Source of the DNA: JAEUJM01 sp041908445
GTDB lineage: Bacteria > Actinomycetota > Acidimicrobiia > Acidimicrobiales > DATDAH01
Reading direction: 5' to 3'
Assembly (NCBI GenBank): GCA_041908445.1
Contig: JAYRFK010000052.1
Span: forward strand, 124,001 to 188,000
Length of the DNA stretch: 64,000 nucleotides
Below are positions 42,438-48,920 of the stretch, piece after piece; within the stretch, counting starts at the first letter, position 1, and the number at the start of each line of letters is the position of its first letter. A program made the position numbers and the translations under genes. The notes under the pieces were generated by a model. That model had not been told where the DNA came from, did not search any database, and worked only from the letters and a program-made list of their open reading frames with translations.

Positions 42438-42911
42438 ATGGGCGACGCCCAACCGATCGAGAAGGTCTCGATCATCATCTCCAAGGGATCCCTCGACGGG
42501 ATCTACCCCGGTCTGATCATGGCCAACGGCGCCCGCGCCGAGGGCATGGAGGCCAACCTCTTCTTCACCTTCTTCGGCCTCGACGCGGTGCACCAGAAGC
42601 ACCACGACCACATCAAGATCTCGACCGTCGGCAACCCAGGCCTCCACCTCGCCACGTGGGCGGGCGGCTTCCCCGGCATGTCGAGCGTGATGACCCACTA
42701 CATGGAGCACAAGATGGAGGCGCTCGACATCCCCTCCATCCCCGAGTTCGTCGAGATGATCGCCGACACCGGCGCCGGCCTCTACGCCTGCAAGGCGTCG
42801 GTCGACCTCTTCGGCCTGGAGAAGGACGACCTGATCGAGCAGGTCGAGGACATCATCACCGTCGGCGAGTTCTACGAGATGGCGGCCGGCGGCCAGATCA
42901 TCTTCACCTGA
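42438..42911 (+). CDS. DsrE/DsrF/DrsH-like family protein
   Basis: A 157-residue sulfur-relay protein. KVSIIISKGSLDGIYPGLIMANGA is the first strand-loop, followed by ANLFFTFFGLDAV, and LYACKASVDLFGL carries the likely persulfide-bearing cysteine (about residue 118). The family passes sulfane sulfur to TusA or DsrC-type carriers. ATG at 42438 follows AGGAGG. With SQR and the DsrC-like gene on one strand it forms a small sulfane-sulfur handling unit. Confidence 0.85.
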   Translation: MGDAQPIEKVSIIISKGSLDGIYPGLIMANGARAEGMEANLFFTFFGLDAVHQKHHDHIKISTVGNPGLHLATWAGGFPGMSSVMTHYMEHKMEALDIPSIPEFVEMIADTGAGLYACKASVDLFGLEKDDLIEQVEDIITVGEFYEMAAGGQIIFT

Positions 42912-42966
42912 CACCAGCTCCGCCTCCGTCGTAGCGCCTGACACTGGCTCCTCCTTCGTCGGAGCG
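42907..42966. repeat. two tandem 30-bp direct repeats
   Basis: Units 42907-42936 and 42937-42966 begin CCTGACAC and end with AGCG; 25 of 30 positions agree. The first unit includes the DsrE-like stop codon. No protein or RNA role is apparent. Confidence 0.7.
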
Positions 42967-43059
42967 CCTTCGGCGATCAGGGTCATCCGCAGCGCTGCCC
43001 GCCTCCGGCGGTCAACGTCACCGGTCGTGAGCCCGGTTCGAGGCGGTCGGGTCGTCGCC

Positions 43060-43065
43060 TACGGT
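43060..43065 (+). promoter_or_regulatory. leaderless -10 box of the lipoprotein gene
   Basis: TACGGT, 6 nt, then GTG at 43072. This supports the GTG over the earlier possible start at 43027, which would also put 15 extra residues before the signal peptide. Confidence 0.45.
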
Positions 43066-43071
43066 CTGGCG

Positions 43072-44631
43072 GTGCGCCACAGCCGGGTCGTCCTCATGGC
43101 AGTGCTGGCGGCGGTCCTCGTGACCGCCGCCTGCTCGTCGTCGTCGGACGGGGGTGACGACGCGTCGCCGGGCACCGCACCGACCACCACGACGGCGGTC
43201 ACCTCGACCTTCGACCCGGACTCGGTGGGCGCCACCACGGTCGAGGGGCCGATCACCACCGGGAACGGCCGGGCCGTGGTGAACCCGCCCAGCGCCGACC
43301 TCGACGCCATGGGCTACACCGAGGAGGAGTTCTTCGTCTCGGGCACGGCGTCCTCGTACACGAGCGCCGAGCCGCTGACCTCCGACGGCGAGTGGACGGT
43401 CGAGCCCGCCGACACCGCCGGGTACACCACCCGGATGCTGGTGCGCCGCCCCGCCGATCCGGCCGCCTTCAACGGCACCGTCTACGTCGAGTGGCTGAAC
43501 GTCAGCGGCGGCGTCGACGCCAGCCCCGAGTGGAGCCTCGGTGGCGTCGGCATCGCCCGGGCGGGAGCGGCGTGGGTCGGGGTCTCGGCCCAGCAGCAGG
43601 GCATCGAGGGCGAGGGCGGCCTGGCGGCGGCCCTGCGCCTGAAGAACGCCGACCCGGTGCGGTACGGCCCGCTCTCGCACCCGGGGGACAGCTTCTCGTA
43701 CGACCTGTACGCCCAGGCCGGCGCCGCCGTGCGCACCCACGCGGACCCCGTGCTCGGCGGCCTCGAGCCCGAACGGGTGATCGCGATGGGCGAGTCGCAG
43801 TCGGCGTTCCGGCTCACGACCTACGTCGATGCGGTGGCACCGACCGTGCACGCGTACGACGCCTTCCTGATCCACAGCCGGTCCGACGGGGGTGCGGCCC
43901 TCTCCCAGGCGCCCCAGGCCGACATCGCCGCCCCGGTGCCGACGCTGATCCGGACCGACCTCGACGTGCCGGTGCTGGTTTTCTCCACCGAGACCGACGT
44001 CGCCGGCGACGGCCTCGGGTACGCCGCCGCCCGCCAGGAGGACACCGACGGCATCCGGGGCTGGGAGGTGGCCGGCACCGCCCACTACGACGCCTACGGC
44101 CTGCAGACCAGCTCGCAGGACGACGGCACGGGCCCCGGCGACGTGGCCGCCTTCGAGCTCATGCTCGACCCGCCCGCCGAGGTGGCGGCCGGCCTGTTCA
44201 CCTGCGACACACCGGTCAACGCCGGCCCGCAGCAGTACGTGTTCCGCGCCGCGCTGGCCGCCATCGACGAGTGGGCGGCCACCGGCGAGCCCCCTGGCGA
44301 GCAGCCCCGCCTCGACACCACCGCGGACGACGCCGCCCTCGAGGTCGACGCCATCGGCACCGCCACGGGCGGGATCCGCACACCCCACGTGGACGTCCCG
44401 GTCGCCGTGCTCTCGGGCCTGGGCCAGGGCGGCACCAGCTTCTGCTCGCTGTTCGGGACGACCCGCCCGCTGACCGACCCCGAGCTCGCCGAGCGCTACG
44501 CCGACCACGACGCCTTCGTCGAGGCGTGGGACGCCGCGGTGGACGAGGCGGTCGCCGCCGGGACCGTGCTCGAGGCCGACGCCGAGAACGTGAAGGCCGC
44601 GGCGGCGCAGTCCTCGATCCCCGCCGGCTGA
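43072..44631 (+). CDS. lipoprotein with alpha/beta-hydrolase (Abhydrolase_10-like) domain
   Basis: A 519-residue secreted lipoprotein. The signal peptide VVLMAVLAAVLVTAAC ends in a lipobox cysteine and is followed by a Ser/Asp/Thr linker. The body has FNGTVYVEWLNVSGGVD, AWVGVSAQQQG, a nucleophile elbow in IAMGESQSAFRL (GESQS), VLVFSTETD and a histidine candidate in WEVAGTAHYDAYG. This order matches the alpha/beta-hydrolase domain proteins found near aromatic or steroid catabolism genes. The substrate is unknown. The LLM oxidoreductase follows 19 bp downstream with its own -10 box. Confidence 0.8.
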   Translation: MRHSRVVLMAVLAAVLVTAACSSSSDGGDDASPGTAPTTTTAVTSTFDPDSVGATTVEGPITTGNGRAVVNPPSADLDAMGYTEEEFFVSGTASSYTSAEPLTSDGEWTVEPADTAGYTTRMLVRRPADPAAFNGTVYVEWLNVSGGVDASPEWSLGGVGIARAGAAWVGVSAQQQGIEGEGGLAAALRLKNADPVRYGPLSHPGDSFSYDLYAQAGAAVRTHADPVLGGLEPERVIAMGESQSAFRLTTYVDAVAPTVHAYDAFLIHSRSDGGAALSQAPQADIAAPVPTLIRTDLDVPVLVFSTETDVAGDGLGYAAARQEDTDGIRGWEVAGTAHYDAYGLQTSSQDDGTGPGDVAAFELMLDPPAEVAAGLFTCDTPVNAGPQQYVFRAALAAIDEWAATGEPPGEQPRLDTTADDAALEVDAIGTATGGIRTPHVDVPVAVLSGLGQGGTSFCSLFGTTRPLTDPELAERYADHDAFVEAWDAAVDEAVAAGTVLEADAENVKAAAAQSSIPAG

Positions 44632-44638
44632 CGCGGAG

Positions 44639-44644
44639 TACGTT
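44639..44644 (+). promoter_or_regulatory. leaderless -10 box of the LLM oxidoreductase gene
   Basis: TACGTT, 6 nt (gccgcc), then ATG at 44651. It overlaps the 3' flank of the lipoprotein gene, so this gene can be expressed on its own. Confidence 0.4.
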
Positions 44645-44650
44645 GCCGCC

Positions 44651-45517
44651 ATGAAGTTCGGGATCGCCTTCGCCAACATCGTCACCTTCACCCGGCACGA
44701 GGGGTTGGTCACGCTGGCCCAGGGCGCCGAGGCCGCCGGCTTCGAGTCGCTCTGGACGATCGAGCACGTGATCTACCCCGAGGGCTACGAGTCGTCGTAC
44801 CCGTACGACCCGAGCGGGAAGATGATGGCGGACGCCTCGACGCCGATGCCCGACCCGCTCATCTGGCTGGCCTTCGTGGCCGCCGCCACCACCGAGCTGC
44901 GCCTCGGCACCGGCATCGTGATCCTCCCCCAGCGCAACCCGGTGATCCTGGCCAAGGAGCTCGCCACGCTGGACTCGCTCTCGGGTGGCCGGGTCGAGTT
45001 CGGCATCGGCGTGGGCTGGCTCAAGGAGGAGTTCGAGGCACTCGGCGTCCCGTGGGCCCGCCGCGGCGCCCGCACCGACGAGTACATCGAGGCCATGCGG
45101 GCCCTGTGGGACGGCGACCACGCCGCCTACGAAGGCGAGTTCGTCTCGTTCGACGACGTGAGCAGCAACCCGAAGCCCGCCCAGGGGCGGGTGCCCATCC
45201 ACATCGGCGGCCACAGCCGGGCCGCGGCCGAGCGCGCCGGGCGCCTCGGCGACGGCTTCTTCCCGGGCAAGGGCGACATCGCCGAGCTGGTCGACATCGT
45301 CCGCCAGACCGCCGTCGACCACGGCCGCGATCCCGAGGCCATCGAGATCACCTACGGCGACGCCGAGCTGATGACCGTGCCGGGCTCCGAGAAGGTCGAG
45401 GAGCTGGCGGCGATCGGCGTCGACCGGGTGATCGTTCCCTCGTTCATCTTCCTCGGGAACCCGGCAGAGGACCTCGCCGCCTTCGGCGAGAAGATGATCG
45501 CGCCCATCAACGGCTAG
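44651..45517 (+). CDS. LLM-class (luciferase-like) flavin or F420-dependent oxidoreductase
   Basis: A 288-residue TIM-barrel oxidoreductase. MKFGIAFANI, GFESLWTIEHVIYP, LRLGTGIVILPQRNPVILAKELATLDSLSGGRVEFGIG and PIHIGGHSRAAAERAGRLGDGF are the usual LLM landmarks. The gene belongs to the TIGR03619-like F420 group by appearance, and F420 use is common in actinobacteria, but FMN cannot be excluded. The substrate is unknown. An alpha/beta hydrolase gene follows 57 bp later. Confidence 0.85.
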   Translation: MKFGIAFANIVTFTRHEGLVTLAQGAEAAGFESLWTIEHVIYPEGYESSYPYDPSGKMMADASTPMPDPLIWLAFVAAATTELRLGTGIVILPQRNPVILAKELATLDSLSGGRVEFGIGVGWLKEEFEALGVPWARRGARTDEYIEAMRALWDGDHAAYEGEFVSFDDVSSNPKPAQGRVPIHIGGHSRAAAERAGRLGDGFFPGKGDIAELVDIVRQTAVDHGRDPEAIEITYGDAELMTVPGSEKVEELAAIGVDRVIVPSFIFLGNPAEDLAAFGEKMIAPING

Positions 45518-45525
45518 GGCCCCTC

Positions 45526-45538
45526 GGGACCTTCGTCC
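45526..45538 (+). promoter_or_regulatory. GGGACCTTCGTCC motif before the alpha/beta hydrolase gene
   Basis: Differs from the palindrome at 40724-40737 by loss of one base. It starts 49 bp before the ATG at 45575. Fourth GGGACC-type site in intergenic DNA of this window. Confidence 0.3.
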
Positions 45539-45574
45539 ATGGGCGCGGCGGCGCCCGAGGAGCACACTGGAACC

Positions 45575-46390
45575 ATGGCCACCACCCCGACCACGCCGCG
45601 CACCGGCACGTTCCTCTGGGAGGGTCGTCGGCTCGCGTACGAAGAGCACGGCGAAGGCGACCGCGTCCTGCTCTACCTGCACGGGATCCTCATGGACTCC
45701 GAGATGAACCGCGGCCTCGCCACGGCGCTGGCCGAGCGGGGCCACCGGGTGATCCTGCTGGACCTGCTGGGGCACGGGCAGAGCGACAAGCCCACCCACG
45801 CCAGCGAGTACCGGATGGACACCTACGCGCTGCAGGTCGCGGCGTGCCTCGACCACCTCGGGATCGAGGAGGCGGTGGTCGGCGGCGTCTCCCTCGGCGC
45901 CAACGTCAGCCTGCACCTGGCGGTGAAGGACCCCGGGCGGGTGACCGCGCTCATCCTCGAGATGCCGGTGCTGGAGTGGGCGGTGCCGGCCGCGGCGATG
46001 CTGTTCACCCCGCTCGTGCTCGGCCTGCACTACGCCCGACCCGTCTTCCGGGCCGTGGCCGCGGTGGCCGCCCGCTTCCCGACCACCCCCTTCGGCGCCC
46101 TCAACAGCGTCGTGCGGGGCTTCTCGGTGCCGCCCGATTCGATGGCATCGGTCCTGCACGGGGTGCTCGTGGGGCCGGTGGCGCCGTCGGCGGACGAACG
46201 GAGCCACATCAAGGCGCCGACGCTCGTCATCGCCCACAAGCGCGACCTGATCCACCCCTTCAGCGACGCCGAGAACCTGGTCGAGCAGCTCCCCGACGCC
46301 GAGCTCGTGCCCGCCCAGAACGCCGCCGAGCTTCGGATCTTCCCCGACCGCCTGACCGCCGAGATCGCCGCCTTCCTCGACCGCGTCTGA
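45575..46390 (+). CDS. alpha/beta hydrolase
   Basis: A 271-residue cytosolic hydrolase. VLLYLHGILMDSEMNRG is the oxyanion strand, DLLGHGQSDKP follows, and the nucleophile elbow is VGGVSLGAN. The acid is probably in VIAHKRDLIHPF. At the end, where a catalytic histidine is expected, the sequence is LVPAQNAAELRIFPDR with no histidine, so the protein may be catalytically weakened or use another residue. The ATG at 45575 is preferred; an ATG at 45539 would add 12 residues. It is followed by a strong hairpin and a convergent gene. Confidence 0.8.
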   Translation: MATTPTTPRTGTFLWEGRRLAYEEHGEGDRVLLYLHGILMDSEMNRGLATALAERGHRVILLDLLGHGQSDKPTHASEYRMDTYALQVAACLDHLGIEEAVVGGVSLGANVSLHLAVKDPGRVTALILEMPVLEWAVPAAAMLFTPLVLGLHYARPVFRAVAAVAARFPTTPFGALNSVVRGFSVPPDSMASVLHGVLVGPVAPSADERSHIKAPTLVIAHKRDLIHPFSDAENLVEQLPDAELVPAQNAAELRIFPDRLTAEIAAFLDRV

Positions 46391-46412
46391 CCGTCGCCAG
46401 CCCGTTTCCCAC

Positions 46413-46468
46413 CGTTCTGGTCACGGAAACGCGAGGTCTTCTGACCTCGCGAATTCGTAGCCAGAACG
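46413..46468. terminator. bidirectional terminator hairpin, family B
   Basis: Outer arms CGTTCTGG (46413-46420) and CCAGAACG (46461-46468) and inner arms CGCGAGGTC (46430-46438) and GACCTCGCG (46443-46451) are both perfect, loop TTCT. It lies between convergent genes. The CCGTTC and AAACGCG blocks are spaced as in the element at 5583-5627, so the two hairpin families may be related. Confidence 0.75.
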
Positions 46469-46494
46469 AGAGTGGGTCGGGGTGAGGCTCGGGC

Positions 46495-47553
46495 TCAGGC
46501 GTCGGGGGGGAGCTCGGGGGTGAGGTAGAGGGTGATGCCGAGGCGGCCGCGGTCGTGGCGGCCGTGGTCCCAGCCGCCGCGGATGCGCGCGGCGCAGCTG
46601 GCCACGCCGTAGCGGCCGAGGGCGGCGACGACCGCGGGCCGGCAGCGTTCGGCGTCGGCGCCGACGACCCGGCCCACCTCGAGTCCGTGGACGAGCACAC
46701 CGAGGGCGTGGCGGTCGCGGGGGTCGCCGTCGAAGGGCACGAGCTCGGCGGTGACCGCCCGGTCGACGCCGTGCGGGCGGCGGCCGCCGACCAGGTCGAG
46801 CAGTTCGCGCTGGTGGCGGGACTCCCCCACCACCGCCACCGCCGGCCCGGGTGGCAGGGTCGTGGCGACCTGCGCCTGGGGCCCGGCCGGGGCGACGAGG
46901 AGCGGGTCGGGGTCGATGGCGAGGTGGAGCTGCTCGACCACCGGCGGGCGCTCGACGTGGGGGTGGCGGGCCAGGTCGAGGAGCCAGTCGGGGGGCGGCG
47001 GCAGGTGGCCGCCCGGCTCGACCTCACCGGCCCACTCGTAGCGGTGGGCGGGCTCCCCCGCGCCGCCGGGACTCGGCGGCAGCAGGACCAGGTCCCCGTC
47101 GGCCCGCACCGCCAGCCCCGCCTCCACCGGGCCGCCGGCGAGGCGGGGCCCGTCGTGGCGGAACCACCACTGGCGGCCGTGGCCGGCGAGGCGGGCCTCG
47201 ACGGTCGGTGGCAAGGGGGCGAACCCGGCTTCGAGGTGGGCGAGCGCGCCGTCGCCGCCGGCGAGCAGGTCGGCCTCGAGGACCAGCACGCCCGACAGCA
47301 TCCCGGTCACGACCCCGGCGCGGGCGTGCGGCCAGCGGCCCCACCAGCGGTCGAGCTCGTCGGTGGTGGCGCGGTGGTGGGTGGCGGCCTCCACGTCGAC
47401 CAGCGCCGCGGGCCCGTCCGGGTCGACCGGCACCACCGACCAGCCCCAGCCAGCCGCCTCGCGGGCCGCGGCGTGCACGGGGCCGGGGCCGGGGCGCGGG
47501 CCCGCGAGCGCCCCCGGGCCCCCTCCGGTCCCCGACGCCGCCGGCTCGTCCAT
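46495..47553 (-). CDS. bifunctional DNA primase/polymerase (prim-pol) domain-like protein
   Basis: A 352-residue protein whose N-terminal part looks like the prim-pol domain found in mobile elements: REAAGWGWSVVPVDPDG, WWGRWPHARAGVVTGMLSGVLVLEADLL and QWWFRHDGPRL. The usual acidic pair (DVD/DLD) appears as LEADLL. The C-terminal portion (LVPFDGDPRDRHALGVLVHGLEVGRV, then YGVASCAARIRGGWDHG) is not helicase and is unassigned. No replication or integrase gene is nearby, so this is a lone, possibly domesticated copy. I used ATG 47551-47553; GTG at 47593-47595 would add 14 residues. Confidence 0.6.
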   Translation of the reverse strand: MDEPAASGTGGGPGALAGPRPGPGPVHAAAREAAGWGWSVVPVDPDGPAALVDVEAATHHRATTDELDRWWGRWPHARAGVVTGMLSGVLVLEADLLAGGDGALAHLEAGFAPLPPTVEARLAGHGRQWWFRHDGPRLAGGPVEAGLAVRADGDLVLLPPSPGGAGEPAHRYEWAGEVEPGGHLPPPPDWLLDLARHPHVERPPVVEQLHLAIDPDPLLVAPAGPQAQVATTLPPGPAVAVVGESRHQRELLDLVGGRRPHGVDRAVTAELVPFDGDPRDRHALGVLVHGLEVGRVVGADAERCRPAVVAALGRYGVASCAARIRGGWDHGRHDRGRLGITLYLTPELPPDA

Positions 47554-47608
47554 CGCCAGAGTCAACGCCCCGGAGCGGTCACCGTCCAGCCCCACGCCGG
47601 CCGGGTCG

Positions 47609-47614
47609 TAGCAT
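47609..47614 (+). promoter_or_regulatory. leaderless -10 box of the class III aminotransferase gene
   Basis: TAGCAT, 6 nt (cggggc), then GTG at 47621. No ribosome site is present. Confidence 0.45.
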
Positions 47615-47620
47615 CGGGGC

Positions 47621-48835
47621 GTGATCGGCCCGCAGGACTACCCCGACCGGGAGGCGCTCGAGGCCGCGGTCGCCGCCCACGTCGACCCCGGCAAGGTCGA
47701 CATCTGGCGGTTGGGCGACCTGCAACTGGTGATGGGCGAGCGCGAGGGCGCCCGCTTCCAGGACGCCTACTCGGGCCGCTGGTTCTACAACTGCCACTGC
47801 AACGGCGGCGTCTTCAACCTCGGCCACCGGAACCCGCAGGTGATCGCCGCGGTCCGCGCCGCGATGGACCACGCCGACGTCGGCAACCACCACCTCGTCA
47901 GCCCCTACCGGGCCGCCGCAGCCGAGCGCCTCGCCGCGACCACCGACGGCGCCCTGCCGGGTGTGGTGTTCTCGGTCGGGGGTGGCGAGGCCGTCGACCT
48001 GGCCCTGAAGCTGGCCCGGGCCCACACGGGCCGGGACACGATCGTCTCGGTGGAGGGCGCCTACCACGGCCACACCGGCCTGGCCCTCGCCGCCGGCAGC
48101 GGGAGCGAGCGCACCCTGTTCCACAACGAGCTGCCGGGGTTCGTGCGGGTGCCCTACAACGACGCCGAGGCCATGGTGGCCGCGATCGACGAGCGCACCG
48201 CGGCGGTGATCCTCGAGGCCATCCCCGCCACCGCCGGCTTCCCGATGCCCGAGCCCGGCTACCTGGCCGCCATCCGGGCGGCGTGCGACGAGGTCGGCGC
48301 CCTGTTCGTGCTCGACGAGGTGCAGACCGGCCTCGGCCGCACGGGCACCACGTGGTACTTCCAGCAGGAGGGCGTGACGCCCGACGTGCTCGTGACCGGG
48401 AAGGGCCTGTCCGGTGGCGTGTACCCGATCGCCGCCACCCTGATGACCGCCGAGGTGCACCGCTTCTTCGGCGAGCACCCGTTCTGCCAGGTCTCCACCT
48501 TCGGCGGCGCGGACCTGGGGTGCGTGGCCGCGTCCGAGGTGGTCGATCTCGTCACGGCACCGGGGTTCGCCGAGCGGGTGCAGGCGGTCGGCGCCCGCCT
48601 GGAGGAGGCGTTCGCCGACCTCCCGTTCGCCGTGCGCCGGCGGGGCATGCTCCTCGCCCTGGTCTTCGAGGAGGAGCACGGGGGCATGACCGCGATGAAG
48701 GCGCTCTTCGATGCGGGCATCTACGCGTTCTTCGCCTCGTTCGACCCCCGGGTGCTGCAGTTCAAGCCGGCGCTGGTGGCCACCGACGACGACGTCGAGG
48801 CCATCGTCGGCATCGTCCGCGCCACCTTCGGCTGA
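47621..48835 (+). CDS. class III pyridoxal-phosphate aminotransferase
   Basis: A 404-residue PLP enzyme. FYNCHCNGGVFNLGHRNPQVI, VFSVGGGEAVDLALKLAR, GAYHGHTG and LFVLDEVQTGLGRTGTTW are the class III landmarks. The PLP lysine is in VTGKGLSGGVYP (K261). The family transfers amino groups from omega-amino or ornithine-type donors; the exact substrate is unclear. A -10 box sits 6 nt before the GTG start. The gene stands alone upstream of an arylsulfatase with its own leaderless promoter. Confidence 0.88.
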   Translation: MIGPQDYPDREALEAAVAAHVDPGKVDIWRLGDLQLVMGEREGARFQDAYSGRWFYNCHCNGGVFNLGHRNPQVIAAVRAAMDHADVGNHHLVSPYRAAAAERLAATTDGALPGVVFSVGGGEAVDLALKLARAHTGRDTIVSVEGAYHGHTGLALAAGSGSERTLFHNELPGFVRVPYNDAEAMVAAIDERTAAVILEAIPATAGFPMPEPGYLAAIRAACDEVGALFVLDEVQTGLGRTGTTWYFQQEGVTPDVLVTGKGLSGGVYPIAATLMTAEVHRFFGEHPFCQVSTFGGADLGCVAASEVVDLVTAPGFAERVQAVGARLEEAFADLPFAVRRRGMLLALVFEEEHGGMTAMKALFDAGIYAFFASFDPRVLQFKPALVATDDDVEAIVGIVRATFG

Positions 48836-48908
48836 GCCCGGCCGCCGCCCCGTGCGGTCGCCGCCGCCCGTGGCGCGACGGCCCTATCTTTTGTCGCTGG
48901 GCGTGTCA

Positions 48909-48914
48909 TAAGAT
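48909..48914 (+). promoter_or_regulatory. leaderless -10 box of the arylsulfatase operon
   Basis: TAAGAT, 6 nt (tcgccc), then ATG at 48921. It lies in an AT-rich island (TATCTTTTGTCG upstream) that is unusual for this genome, which supports a real promoter. Confidence 0.5.
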
Positions 48915-48920
48915 TCGCCC

